A stretch of DNA of 64,000 bases from Marinomonas fungiae (GTDB lineage Bacteria; Pseudomonadota; Gammaproteobacteria; Pseudomonadales; Marinomonadaceae), in contig NZ_LIQF01000007.1 in assembly GCF_001418205.1 (NCBI RefSeq), positions 156,826 to 220,825 of the forward strand, given 5' to 3'. The notes beneath the pieces were generated by a model. It saw only the letters and a program-made list of their open reading frames with translations, searched no databases and was not told where the DNA came from. Position numbers and translations under genes: made by a program. Shown in pieces: positions 34,233 through 43,306 of this stretch. The stretch's first letter is position 1, and each line of letters begins with the position of its first letter.

Positions 34233-35135
34233 TCAAGCATTCTTCTGTGCATATTCATTCGCCGTTTCAACAGCGATTTTCGCTGCCACTTCTGCAATGG
34301 GGTTAAACGGTTCATCGGAATAGGAAGCGGTAAATTTTAATTCTGAAGGTGTCCAAATCGCGCGGATACGTTTGAGAGTTCCGGCTTGAATATCCTGTTC
34401 GATCATAACGTCTGGCATGGTTGCCACCCCCACCGCATCTAGGGCCAAACTCCGGCAAGCGGCTAACGATGTGGAAGCAAAGAAGTGGGCGGGCTGGCCT
34501 TCTAACTCCCTGAATTTTTGGGAGATTTCGGCATAAGGCTTACTGTTTCGAGCATAGGAAATAATGGGCCACGGTGACAGCTCTTCTAAATACAGTAAGC
34601 GATCAGGCAGATTGAGTGCGGGACTAGCGGCCCAAGACAATGAGAAGGTGCACAAGTCTAAATTTACAATGCTGGGTTCGTTGATGGGGCCCATCAAGAG
34701 ACCAAGATCGATAGAACGATCTTTGATGCCGGAGGATAACACGGTGGTGACTTCGACGGTGAGTTCCACATCCAGCTTGGGCATTTCATTGTGCAAACGG
34801 GATAAAAACGTCGACAACCAAGTGTGAGCAATGGTTTCTGAAACGCCAATGCGAATCACACCTGAGTAGGCGGTTGTACTTTCTGCTCGCTTACGAAGCT
34901 GCTCCGATTGGTACAAAATTTTCTCTACGTAGGGGAGTAAGTCTTTGCCTTTAGCAGTTAAGGCAATAGGGGCTGAGCCAACTTCTCGCTCGAATAATTT
35001 AACGCCTAGCTCTGATTCCAACGCTGAGATTCGAGCGGAAATGGCGGGTTGAGTGGTGTGCATGCGCTCTGCGGCTTTACGAAAACTACCGAGTGATGCG
35101 ACCCAAACAAAAGTCTCTAAGCGTTTGTAATTCAA
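34233..35135 (-). CDS. LysR family regulator of the pyroglutamate island
   Basis: 300-residue LysR-type regulator: winged helix-turn-helix at residues 1-60 (LGSFRKAAERMHTTQPAISARISALESELG) and a periplasmic-binding-like effector domain (about 88-295). It is immediately upstream of, and on the same strand as, the D-glutamate cyclase and TRAP-pxp genes, with about 106 bases between, so it is the likely local regulator. It is not divergent from its targets, which is less usual for LysR genes. Confidence 0.9.
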   Translation of the reverse strand: MNYKRLETFVWVASLGSFRKAAERMHTTQPAISARISALESELGVKLFEREVGSAPIALTAKGKDLLPYVEKILYQSEQLRKRAESTTAYSGVIRIGVSETIAHTWLSTFLSRLHNEMPKLDVELTVEVTTVLSSGIKDRSIDLGLLMGPINEPSIVNLDLCTFSLSWAASPALNLPDRLLYLEELSPWPIISYARNSKPYAEISQKFRELEGQPAHFFASTSLAACRSLALDAVGVATMPDVMIEQDIQAGTLKRIRAIWTPSELKFTASYSDEPFNPIAEVAAKIAVETANEYAQKNA

Positions 35136-35318
35136 TGAACTTCTCCCTTTATACCTTGAGCTGCAGAATAACGGGCTTTATGGGCCATAGCCAGTGATTA
35201 ACGAGATCCAGACAGAGTGTAAATATGTCCTTCGAGTTTTTGACGAAACATTGCAAGGATAGATCTATCTATGCTGGTACGGCTTTTGTATGCTCTCACT
35301 ATCCTAGTGGAGAGAGTC

Positions 35319-35894
35319 ATGAATAAACTGATTACCTTAATATTGAAAGGCTTGGCTGCGGTTGTGCCGATTGGCCTGACGGTGTACTTCTTATATTGGC
35401 TGTTTAGCACGGCGGAAGAATTGGCACGCCCACTGGTATTGCTGGTCTGGCCTGAGCAGGATTACTTTGTCGGTCTTGGTGTGTTAACCAGCTTATTAGT
35501 CTTAGCGGTTGTGGGTCTGGTAGTGAACTTTTACGGTATTCGCTACCTAATGAAGTTAAGCCAGCGCTTGTTTGAAAAAATACCCTTGGTGAAGTCCATT
35601 TACGGTGCTTTGCAAGACATGATGACGGTTTTCAACCTGTCCAAAAAAACCGGCAAGCAAAGCGTTGTCACGCTGGACATCCAAGGCATGCAGTTGATTG
35701 GGTTTGTTACTGGCGAAAAAATGGGGCAGCGTCTATTTGGCGACCAAGATTTAGTCGGCGTGTACTTACCATTGAGTTACCAAATCGGTGGTATGACGGT
35801 CTATGTTTCACGTGAAAAGCTCACACCGCTGGATATTTCGATGGAAGAAGCCATGCGTATTGCGGTCACTGGCGGCGTACAATCGAAGAATTAA
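35319..35894 (+). CDS. DUF502 family membrane protein
   Basis: 191-residue DUF502 protein with two N-terminal helices (about 5-27 and 48-70) and a cytoplasmic C-terminal domain. The pattern TLILKGLAAVVPIGLTVYFLYW, IPLVKSIYGALQDM and the late VYLPLSYQIGGMTVYVSREKL is typical. The function is unknown; relatives are linked to membrane integrity. GGAGAGAG precedes the ATG at 35319; an ATG at 35271 is rejected for lack of a site. It overlaps the next gene by one base. Confidence 0.87.
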   Translation: MNKLITLILKGLAAVVPIGLTVYFLYWLFSTAEELARPLVLLVWPEQDYFVGLGVLTSLLVLAVVGLVVNFYGIRYLMKLSQRLFEKIPLVKSIYGALQDMMTVFNLSKKTGKQSVVTLDIQGMQLIGFVTGEKMGQRLFGDQDLVGVYLPLSYQIGGMTVYVSREKLTPLDISMEEAMRIAVTGGVQSKN

Positions 35895-36244
35895 TGATGA
35901 TGAAATTAGAGCAAGTTACTGAATTATTAGAAGAAAAAGGCTATCCGGCCAAACTGAAAACGTTTCCTAGACGTGTTTATGTCGGCTCGCTTGGTTCTTT
36001 CTATGGGGTCAGCATAGTACAAAACGAAAAAACCGGTGAACTGAAGCTGTCTTATCAACCGATGATCTTATTGGTGGGAATCGTGTTGCTGATTTACAGT
36101 TTTGTCGTCAGCTTTGGTAATGACGATATGTTGTCCGCTCTAATTGGTATTACGGCAGCCTCAGTGATTGCTAACTTCGTAAAATCGCGCCGTAAAAAAG
36201 CAGAAATTGAGGCGATTTTACGGGACGCTAGTCAATCCAAGTAA
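35894..36244 (+). CDS. Small membrane protein of unknown function
   Basis: 116-residue protein with an N-terminal soluble part (about 1-52) and two helices (about 55-74 and 80-96), followed by a basic tail (KSRRKKAEIEAIL). I do not recognise a named family. Its start overlaps the DUF502 stop as TAATG, so the two are co-translated. Alternative ATG codons at 35897 and 35900 are equally possible. A hairpin with a T-run follows it. Confidence 0.65.
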   Translation: MMMKLEQVTELLEEKGYPAKLKTFPRRVYVGSLGSFYGVSIVQNEKTGELKLSYQPMILLVGIVLLIYSFVVSFGNDDMLSALIGITAASVIANFVKSRRKKAEIEAILRDASQSK

Positions 36245-36257
36245 GTCCTCTTATTAT

Positions 36258-36288
36258 TCGCCCATCCTTTCTTTGGTGGGCGATTTTT
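36258..36288 (+). terminator. Terminator abutting the DUF486 start codon
   Basis: TCGCCCA (36258-36264) with TGGGCGA (36277-36283), then TTTTT (36284-36288) one base before the ATG at 36290. The 3' arm is also the only ribosome-site-like sequence (GGTGGG) of the next gene. Confidence 0.6.
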
Positions 36289-36289
36289 C

Positions 36290-36640
36290 ATGAATCCAGT
36301 TGTCATCAGCATCAGTCTTTTAATCTGTAGTAATGTCTTTATGACCTTTGCTTGGTACGCCCATTTAAAGGAGCTGAATAATAAGCCTTGGATCATCGCG
36401 GCGTTGGTAAGCTGGGGCATCGCGTTGTTTGAATATCTATTGCAAGTCCCCGCCAACCGTATTGGTTACACCGCTTTAAACGTCGGGCAGCTCAAGATCA
36501 TGCAGGAAGTCATCACGCTACTGGTGTTTGTTCCTTTCTCTATTTTTTATCTGAAAGAATCGCTAAAACTCGATTATCTATGGGCAGGGCTGTGCTTAAT
36601 GGGCGCGGTATACTTTGTGTTTCGTTCGAAGCTCGGTTAG
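36290..36640 (+). CDS. DUF486 family small membrane protein
   Basis: 116-residue DUF486 protein with four helices. Typical segments are CSNVFMTFAWYAHLK (about 12-26), CC-free loop SWGIALFEYLLQVPANRIGY and the C-terminal GAVYFVFRS. It belongs to the wider small multidrug-transporter-like group, but its function is unknown. Its start codon is directly behind a terminator-like hairpin, so expression may be low or arise from read-through. Confidence 0.85.
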   Translation: MNPVVISISLLICSNVFMTFAWYAHLKELNNKPWIIAALVSWGIALFEYLLQVPANRIGYTALNVGQLKIMQEVITLLVFVPFSIFYLKESLKLDYLWAGLCLMGAVYFVFRSKLG

Positions 36641-36759
36641 AAGTGAAAGTGTTTTAGTTTCATTTGAAATGTAATTATCACTAAAGTGAAACAATTTCGG
36701 CGTAATGTAAACCTCGTTTGACACTTCTATTATCCAGTTTTGTTACGAGGAAACGCTCC

Positions 36760-38058
36760 ATGCGTAAGTTAGCTTTAGTTTCTATGGTCGCAGGTCTGGC
36801 GGCATCGGGTTCGGCTTTATCAGCAACGCAGATTGAGTGGTGGCATGCCATGGGTGGTGCCAACGGTGAAAAAGTTGATGAAATCGCCGCAGCTTTTAAT
36901 GCATCGCAAGATGCTTACCAAGTTAAGCCTGTGTTCAAGGGTAACTACACAGAGACAATGACCTCTGCGATTGCCGCGTTCCGTGCTAAGCAGCAGCCTG
37001 CCATTGTGCAAGTCTTTGAAGTGGGTACTGCAAGTATGATGGCGGCAGAAGGGGCCGTTTACCCAGTCTACAAACTGATGGCGGATACCAAGCAGCCATT
37101 CAATCAAGAGGATTACCTCAGTGCCGTTACCGGCTATTACACGGATAAAGATGGCAATATGCTGTCTATGCCATTCAACAGCTCAACGCCAGTGCTGTAC
37201 TACAATAAAGAGCTCTTTGCCAAAGCTGGCGTAACGGCGCCAAAAACATGGCAAGAAGTGGAGACAGTGTCACAAAAGTTGTTGGACAGTGGGGTGAAAT
37301 GTGGTTTCACTACCTCTTGGCAATCTTGGGTTCAGTTAGAAAACTTTAGTGCCCGACACAACCTGCCTTTTGCTTCACAAGCGAACGGCTTTGCAGGCAT
37401 GGACACTGAGCTTAAGTTTAATGGCCCTGCACAAGTGGCACATATTGAAAAAATGAGCGAATGGCAGCAAAACGGTATTTTTAGTTATGGCGGCCGTCGT
37501 AGTGACTCAGCGTCTAAGTTCTACAGCCAAGAATGCGCTATGCATATGGAATCCTCCGCAGGCTATGCTGGCGTCAAACGTAACGCCCAGTTCGACTTTG
37601 GTGTATCCGAGCTACCATACGATTCGAATGTAATCAAAACACCGCAAAATACCATCATCGGTGGCGCGTCATTGTGGGTGCTGCAAGGCAAGAGCCAAGC
37701 AGAATACCAAGGCGTAGCAAGCTTCCTTAGCTTCCTCTCTCGTGCTGACGTTCAAGCCGACTGGCACCAATTCTCCGGTTACTTGCCGATTACCACAGCG
37801 GCTTATGAGCTAACCAAGCAACAAGGTTTTTATGACGCCAATCCAGGCACCGATGTGGCAGTGAAACAAATGACTTCGGTCGCTCCAACGGAGAACTCCA
37901 AAGGTCTACGTCTCGGTAACGCTGTTCAAATTCGAGACATCATCAACGAAGAGTTAGAAGCCGTTTGGTCTGGCAAGAAAACCGCTCAAGTGGCGCTTGA
38001 TGCGGCGGTTGAACGTGGCAATGTTCAGCTACGTAAATTCGAGAAAGCAAACCAATAA
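36760..38058 (+). CDS. ugpB: Glycerol-3-phosphate ABC transporter binding protein
   Basis: 432-residue periplasmic binding protein with a signal peptide ending near ALSA (residue 21). It matches UgpB: QIEWWHAMGGANGEKV at the mature start, QVFEVGTASMMAA and NSSTPVLYYNKELFAKAG. UgpB binds glycerol-3-phosphate and glycerophosphodiesters. ACGAGG lies 10 bases before the ATG at 36760. A strong terminator separates it from the permease genes. Confidence 0.95.
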   Translation: MRKLALVSMVAGLAASGSALSATQIEWWHAMGGANGEKVDEIAAAFNASQDAYQVKPVFKGNYTETMTSAIAAFRAKQQPAIVQVFEVGTASMMAAEGAVYPVYKLMADTKQPFNQEDYLSAVTGYYTDKDGNMLSMPFNSSTPVLYYNKELFAKAGVTAPKTWQEVETVSQKLLDSGVKCGFTTSWQSWVQLENFSARHNLPFASQANGFAGMDTELKFNGPAQVAHIEKMSEWQQNGIFSYGGRRSDSASKFYSQECAMHMESSAGYAGVKRNAQFDFGVSELPYDSNVIKTPQNTIIGGASLWVLQGKSQAEYQGVASFLSFLSRADVQADWHQFSGYLPITTAAYELTKQQGFYDANPGTDVAVKQMTSVAPTENSKGLRLGNAVQIRDIINEELEAVWSGKKTAQVALDAAVERGNVQLRKFEKANQ

Positions 38059-38087
38059 TCCGATCATCACTTCCTCCTAGTGAGGGT

Positions 38088-38116
38088 GCCTCCCCATTCG
38101 TGGGGAGGCTTTTTTT
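38088..38116 (+). terminator. Strong terminator between ugpB and ugpA
   Basis: GCCTCCCCA (38088-38096) with TGGGGAGGC (38101-38109), loop TTCG, then seven T. It should end most ugpB transcripts and let a minority read into ugpAECQ, giving excess binding protein. Confidence 0.92.
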
Positions 38117-38150
38117 AGTGAGTTTTGTCGAACGATCGTAAGAGCGTGTT

Positions 38151-39026
38151 ATGTCGGTGTATTTTCCGCAAAAGTATTTGCCCTATCTATTGCTGTTACC
38201 ACAACTGCTGGTGACTGCTGTGTTCTTTCTCTGGCCCGCTGGACAGGCGGTCGAGCAGGCGTTCTATCAAGAGGATGCCTTTGGTTTAAGTCGTGAATTT
38301 GTGGGCTTAGATAACTTTATTGAACTCTTTACCAGTCCTGAGTACTTCGCCTCGTTGCTCACCACTATGGTGTTTAGTTTTTCGGTGGCTTTTTTAGGCT
38401 TGGCCGTGGCGCTTTGGTTGGCCGTGATGGCGGATCGCGTGATCCGTGGTGCGATGGTTTATCAAACGTTATTAATTTGGCCTTACGCCGTGGCTCCCGC
38501 TTTAGCAGGAGTATTGTGGTGGATTCTATTTGATCCCAGCATGGGGCCTGTGGCGCTTGCTTTGGATGCGATTGGCCTAGATTGGAACCATTTTGTAAAC
38601 GGTGATCAGGCGATGATTTTGGTAGTGATTTCCGCAACTTGGAAGCAAATTAGCTACAACTTCTTATTTTTCTTAGCGGGCTTGCAGGCGATTCCTCGCT
38701 CTTTGCTGGAAGCAGCGGCGATTGATGGCGCAGGTCCTAGTAAACGTTTTTGGGGTATTGTCTTTCCATTGTTATCACCAACGACGTTTTTCTTATTAGT
38801 CGTCAATTTGGTATATGCCTTTTTTGATACCTTCGGGGTGATTGACGCGACCACGCAAGGAGGTCCAGGGCAAAGCACCACGACCATGGTGTACAAGGTG
38901 TTTAACGATGGTTTTGTGGGCTTGGATCTGGGCAGCTCTGCCGCACAATCGGTCGTGCTGATGGTCATCGTTGCTTTGATGACTGTCATTCAGTTTCGCT
39001 ATATCGAACGTAAGGTGCAGTACTAA
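38151..39026 (+). CDS. ugpA: sn-glycerol-3-phosphate permease subunit A
   Basis: 291-residue inner-membrane permease with six helices. The EAA loop that contacts the ATPase is [17 protein letters not shown] (about 184-200). It pairs with UgpE. It overlaps ugpE at TAATG-type junction (one base) and follows the terminator after ugpB by 34 bases. Confidence 0.95.
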   Translation: MSVYFPQKYLPYLLLLPQLLVTAVFFLWPAGQAVEQAFYQEDAFGLSREFVGLDNFIELFTSPEYFASLLTTMVFSFSVAFLGLAVALWLAVMADRVIRGAMVYQTLLIWPYAVAPALAGVLWWILFDPSMGPVALALDAIGLDWNHFVNGDQAMILVVISATWKQISYNFLFFLAGLQAIPRSLLEAAAIDGAGPSKRFWGIVFPLLSPTTFFLLVVNLVYAFFDTFGVIDATTQGGPGQSTTTMVYKVFNDGFVGLDLGSSAAQSVVLMVIVALMTVIQFRYIERKVQY

Positions 39027-39868
39027 TGATTGAAAATCGTCCTTGGTTGACTGTTTGCAGTCATTTGGTGTTGTTACTTGGTGTATTCATTGTGGCTTTG
39101 CCTGTATGGGTCGCATTAGTGGCGTCTACCCATCCATCCAGTGCGTTTGGTTCGGGTTCAATTCCCATGTGGTTTGGCGATCAGGCACTCGCCAATTGGC
39201 AACAAGCGTTAGTGGGTAAAGAGGGGCAAGCATCCGATTTACTGCGCATGACTGTGAATTCTCTGATTATGGCGCTGGGTATTACGTTCGGTAAAATCTT
39301 GATTTCGTTGTTGTCGGCGTATGCCATTGTTTTCTTTCGCTTTCCGTTTCGTAGTGCGGCGTTCTGGGTGATTTTCTTTACGCTAATGCTGCCTGTCGAA
39401 GTGCGTATTGTGCCGACCTATGAGGTGGTCGCGAACCTTGATTTGCTGAACAGCTATACCGGTTTAACACTGCCCTTGATTGCCAGTGCTACGGCAACCT
39501 TCTTATTCCGCCAGTGTTTTATGAGTATCCCAGGTGAATTGGTAGAAGCGGCGCGCATTGATGGCGCAGGCCCGATCCGATTTTTCTTCGATATCTTGCT
39601 ACCACTGTCACGCACCAATATCGCAGCGCTGTTTGTGATTTTGTTTATTTATGGTTGGAACCAGTATCTGTGGCCGCTGATTGTGACCACGGATGATGCC
39701 TATTACACCTTAGTGATGAGTGTAAAACGTATGTTGTCGGTATCTGATGGCGATATTGCTTGGAATCAAGTGATGGTGTCGACCTTGTTAGCGATGATTC
39801 CACCGGTGTTGGTGGTCATCGGCATGCAGAAATTGTTCGTCAAAGGCTTGGTGGAAACGGAGAAATAA
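39026..39868 (+). CDS. ugpE: sn-glycerol-3-phosphate permease subunit E
   Basis: 280-residue inner-membrane permease with six helices and the EAA motif EAARIDGAGPIRFFFDI (about 173-189). It forms the channel with UgpA. One base overlaps the ugpA stop and one base separates it from ugpC. Confidence 0.95.
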   Translation: MIENRPWLTVCSHLVLLLGVFIVALPVWVALVASTHPSSAFGSGSIPMWFGDQALANWQQALVGKEGQASDLLRMTVNSLIMALGITFGKILISLLSAYAIVFFRFPFRSAAFWVIFFTLMLPVEVRIVPTYEVVANLDLLNSYTGLTLPLIASATATFLFRQCFMSIPGELVEAARIDGAGPIRFFFDILLPLSRTNIAALFVILFIYGWNQYLWPLIVTTDDAYYTLVMSVKRMLSVSDGDIAWNQVMVSTLLAMIPPVLVVIGMQKLFVKGLVETEK

Positions 39869-39869
39869 G

Positions 39870-40943
39870 ATGTCAGATTTAGTACTTCAAAATATCGGTA
39901 AAACTTACTCAAACGGCTACCAAGCCATTCCAAGCATTGATCTTACGATCGAAGAAGGCGAGTTTATTGTGCTGGTTGGCCCCTCGGGGTGCGGTAAGTC
40001 TACCTTGCTGCGGATGGTAGCGGGGTTGGAAGGCATTAGCCAAGGTGAGCTGTTGATCAAAGGCGATCAGGTAAATAATAAAGAGCCGGCGGATCGTGAT
40101 ATTGCCATGGTGTTTCAAAACTATGCTCTGTATCCCCATATGACGGTGTATGACAACATGGCCTATGGTTTGAAAAATCGAGGTGTTGCCAAAGCAGAGA
40201 TTGCCACTAAAGTCAGTGCGGTGGCGCAAATGCTGGGTTTAGAAGAGCTACTTACACGCAGGCCAAAGCAATTATCCGGTGGTCAGCGTCAGCGAGTCGC
40301 TATGGGACGTGCCATGGTGCGTGACCCGAAAGTCTTTTTGTTTGATGAGCCTCTGTCGAACCTAGATGCAAAGCTACGTGTGCAAATGCGTGTGGAGATC
40401 CGTGAACTGCAACGCAAGCTCGGTACGACGACCTTGTATGTGACCCATGATCAAGTGGAGGCTATGACCTTGGCCGATCGTTTGGTGGTTTTAAACAAAG
40501 GTCATGCTGAACAAATCGGCACACCAATGGAATTGTATCTGCGACCAGCATCGACCTTTGTGGCTGAGTTTATTGGTTCGCCGTCGATGAATCTTATCCC
40601 CAGCCGAGTGGAACAGGGCAAATTGCAGTTAAGTGTGGATATCCAACTTGATTGTCCACATGTTTCAGCACAATCGGTGATGTTTGGTATTCGACCGGAG
40701 CATGTGGATATCTCGCCCTTGGATCAGGCCGATGTGCCCTTTATCGTTAAAGCGGTAGAAGCGTTGGGAGCGGAAACCTTAGTGCACGGAGTATTACAAC
40801 TTGGCGATGGTAATACCCCCGCGTTTATCGTTAGAGTAGCAGGTCACCATCACTTTGAGGGTGGTGAAACATTGGGGTTAACCTTGCCAAGTCAGGCATG
40901 GCATTTGTTTGATGCGCAAACGACAAAGAGGATTGAAGCATGA
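39870..40943 (+). CDS. ugpC: sn-glycerol-3-phosphate transporter ATPase
   Basis: 357-residue ABC ATPase of the MalK/UgpC type: Walker A GPSGCGKST (about 37-45), Q-loop FQNYALYPHMTVYDN, signature LSGGQRQRV (about 134-142), Walker B KVFLFDEPLS and switch His THDQVEAMT, plus a C-terminal regulatory OB domain (about 235-355). It energises UgpAE. It overlaps ugpQ by four bases. Confidence 0.95.
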   Translation: MSDLVLQNIGKTYSNGYQAIPSIDLTIEEGEFIVLVGPSGCGKSTLLRMVAGLEGISQGELLIKGDQVNNKEPADRDIAMVFQNYALYPHMTVYDNMAYGLKNRGVAKAEIATKVSAVAQMLGLEELLTRRPKQLSGGQRQRVAMGRAMVRDPKVFLFDEPLSNLDAKLRVQMRVEIRELQRKLGTTTLYVTHDQVEAMTLADRLVVLNKGHAEQIGTPMELYLRPASTFVAEFIGSPSMNLIPSRVEQGKLQLSVDIQLDCPHVSAQSVMFGIRPEHVDISPLDQADVPFIVKAVEALGAETLVHGVLQLGDGNTPAFIVRVAGHHHFEGGETLGLTLPSQAWHLFDAQTTKRIEA

Positions 40944-41671
40944 TTGAATTAAGCAAAGTGATGGGCCACCGCGGCGCTGCCTTGTTGGCGCCGGAAAATA
41001 CCTTGGCTTCGATCCGAGCCGCTGCGGCCACAGGGGTGAAGTGGGTTGAAATTGATGTTTACCCGATTGCGCAAGGCGGTCTGATTATCTTTCATGATGA
41101 CACCTTAGATCGTTGTACGAACGGCTCAGGTGTGACCGAGCAGAGCCAGCTCGAAACGGTGTTATCGCTGGATGCGGGCGCTTGGTTTAGTGAGTCATTT
41201 CGTGGCGAAGCGGTGCCAACCTTGGAACAAGCATTGGACTGTATTCAGGAGTTGAGACTAGGCTTAAACCTTGAGATCAAATACGAAGGCAGTGATGTGG
41301 ACAGCGTGGTGCCGCCGATCCTTGCCATGCTTGAAGCCAAGTGGCACCAACCTAAGAAATTGATGATCTCAAGCTTTAATTATCCAGCGCTGCAGGTTTG
41401 TCATCGTCTTCAGCCAAATATCGCCTTGGGCTATTTAGTGGAAGAGGTACCCGCGGATTGGCAAGAGAAACTCTCTGCCATTGATGCCTACAGTTTGAAT
41501 TGCTATTACTTGCCGTTAACTGAGCAACAGGCCAGAGCCGTTAAAGCAGCGGGATACAAATTGCTGTGTTACACCGCCAACGACCCAGCCGAGGTCACAG
41601 AGCATTGGGCGTGGGGCATGGATACTGTGATCACCGACGACCCTAATCAATTTATGGCATTGGAGTCTTAG
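40940..41671 (+). CDS. ugpQ: Glycerophosphodiester phosphodiesterase
   Basis: 243-residue cytoplasmic GDPD-fold enzyme releasing glycerol-3-phosphate and an alcohol from glycerophosphodiesters. Catalytic histidines are in MGHRGAALLAPENT (about 9-22) and IIFHDDTLDR (about 49-58), with metal-binding EIDVYP between them. It is translationally coupled to ugpC by an ATGA overlap. Confidence 0.94.
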   Translation: MIELSKVMGHRGAALLAPENTLASIRAAAATGVKWVEIDVYPIAQGGLIIFHDDTLDRCTNGSGVTEQSQLETVLSLDAGAWFSESFRGEAVPTLEQALDCIQELRLGLNLEIKYEGSDVDSVVPPILAMLEAKWHQPKKLMISSFNYPALQVCHRLQPNIALGYLVEEVPADWQEKLSAIDAYSLNCYYLPLTEQQARAVKAAGYKLLCYTANDPAEVTEHWAWGMDTVITDDPNQFMALES

Positions 41672-41672
41672 C

Positions 41673-42449
41673 TTGAGTTTAAACGAGCGTCAGTCGCATA
41701 TTTTGAACTGGGTGCAGCAATGCGACCTGTTGTTGGTCGAGGAAATGGTGGAACGCTTTGGTGTCTCTTCCCAGACGATTCGCAAAGACATCAATCAGCT
41801 GGCGGAGAGGCATTTGGTGCGTCGTCAACATGGTGGTATTGCCCCCGTGTCAACGGCGGAGAATTTGTCGTTCGCGAATCGCCAGTCGCTCAACAGCGAA
41901 GCGAAGCAATCCATAGCAGAACGGGTTGCTAAGACCATTCCAAACGGAGCCTCGGTGTTTCTCGGTATTGGAACCACGGTGGAGTTTGTTGCCAAAGCGT
42001 TGTTGTCTCACCAAGCGTTGCAGATTTTTACCAATAACCTGATGGTGGCGACTTTGTTTGCTGATCGTCCCGACATTCCGGTGCGCCTGACGGCCGGCCG
42101 GATGCGTCATCGCCATTGCGACTTAGTGGGTTCGGATGCCTTAGAGAGTATGCGCAAGTATGTGTTCGATTATGGTGTGCTAGGTTGTGGTGGTTTGCAT
42201 GAAGCCTTCGGTATTCTGGATTTTGACCCTGATGAGGCCAATCTAAGTCGTGTATTAATCGAGCAAAGTCGCCATGCGCTGCTGGTTGCAGACCAATATA
42301 AATGGGGGCGTAAAGCCAGTGCCCGTGTGGCGAGTTTTGACCGGGTTGAATGCTTATTTACGGATGAAATCAGTACTGAGCAACGCCAACTGCTTGTTAG
42401 GCAAGGCGTTGTCGTCCAAGGAACACAGGATGTGAATGATGGAGCTTAG
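41673..42449 (+). CDS. DeoR/GlpR family regulator in the ugp operon
   Basis: 258-residue DeoR-type regulator: N-terminal winged helix (about 3-57, MVERFGVSSQTIRKDINQLAE) and a sugar-phosphate-sensing domain (about 75-235) with SVFLGIGTTVEF and DYGVLGCGGLHE. GlpR-like members respond to glycerol-3-phosphate, so it may repress this operon. It starts at TTG (41673), supported by GGAG 7 bases upstream and the family N-terminus MSLNERQ. It overlaps the HAD gene by 14 bases. Confidence 0.9.
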   Translation: MSLNERQSHILNWVQQCDLLLVEEMVERFGVSSQTIRKDINQLAERHLVRRQHGGIAPVSTAENLSFANRQSLNSEAKQSIAERVAKTIPNGASVFLGIGTTVEFVAKALLSHQALQIFTNNLMVATLFADRPDIPVRLTAGRMRHRHCDLVGSDALESMRKYVFDYGVLGCGGLHEAFGILDFDPDEANLSRVLIEQSRHALLVADQYKWGRKASARVASFDRVECLFTDEISTEQRQLLVRQGVVVQGTQDVNDGA

Positions 42450-43230
42450 GCCGCAGCCTTTAAGTGCTATGAGTGCCGCAGCATTGCGCTCGGTACGTTA
42501 CGTGTTTACCGATTTTGATGACACCCTTACCCTGCATGGACGTCTGCCAGCTGTCACTCTCAATGCGCTACAGGCATTGGAAAAAGCCGGTATTAAAGTT
42601 ATCCCTGTGACCGGCGGATGTGCTGGTTGGTCTGACATGATGGTACGTGTACTGCCTGTTGCGGGTGTGATTAGTGAGGGCGGGGGCGTATTTTTACAGC
42701 CAAAAGGCCGCTCTGTTGCGTATCATTTTTTTCAGGATGAAGCCGCTATGCGTGCCAAGCAAGCAGAGCTGCTAGCGATGCTTCAGCCACGGCTAAAACG
42801 CTTCGAAGCGCTTAAGCTTACTCGTGATCAAGCCTATCGACTCACCGATGTGGCAGTTGATTATGCGCAAGAGATTGCTCCTCCTGCCGTGCAGGAAAAG
42901 GACGCGTTGCTTGCTGAGTTACTGGGCGCAGGGTTAAACGCTAAAGCCTCATCTATTCATATCAATATCTGCCAAGACGGTGTGGATAAATACGCTATGA
43001 CCGAACGTGTGCTGCGCGAGTTTTTCAATGTGTCGGCTGCGGTGGCGAAACAACAGGTGTTGTATGTTGGCGATGCTCCCAATGATGAGAGTATGTTTGC
43101 CCAGTTCCCTCTGAGTGTGGGGGTGGCGAACATTGCCAAGCATCTTCCGGCATTAAAACATACGCCTGCTTTTATTACTGAGTCTGAAGGTGGTGGAGGT
43201 TTTGCTGAGCTAGCTGAGAAACTGCTTTAG
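42436..43230 (+). CDS. HAD-IIB phosphatase at the end of the ugp operon
   Basis: 264-residue HAD-family hydrolase. The nucleophile motif DFDDTLT is at about residue 24, the second motif VTGGCAGW at about 55-62, and the last motif VGDAPNDESMF near 215. The general shape is that of mannosyl-3-phosphoglycerate phosphatase/Cof-type proteins. The substrate is unknown; its place after ugpQ and a GlpR-like regulator suggests glycerol-3-phosphate or a related sugar phosphate. The start may be either of two adjacent ATG codons (42436 or 42439). Confidence 0.8.
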   Translation: MMELRPQPLSAMSAAALRSVRYVFTDFDDTLTLHGRLPAVTLNALQALEKAGIKVIPVTGGCAGWSDMMVRVLPVAGVISEGGGVFLQPKGRSVAYHFFQDEAAMRAKQAELLAMLQPRLKRFEALKLTRDQAYRLTDVAVDYAQEIAPPAVQEKDALLAELLGAGLNAKASSIHINICQDGVDKYAMTERVLREFFNVSAAVAKQQVLYVGDAPNDESMFAQFPLSVGVANIAKHLPALKHTPAFITESEGGGGFAELAEKLL

Positions 43231-43255
43231 AAAATTGATTAGCGGGCTTAAAAAT

Positions 43256-43300
43256 AAAAAACGCCACACTTTGGGACGCAAAGGTGGCGTTTTTTATTGA
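43256..43300. terminator. Bidirectional terminator between HAD gene and mrcA
   Basis: AAACGCCAC and GTGGCGTTT form a stem with an inner CTTTG/CAAAG stem, flanked by an A-run on one side and a T-run on the other. It lies between convergent genes and can end both. Confidence 0.88.
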
Positions 43301-43306
43301 AAGGTT

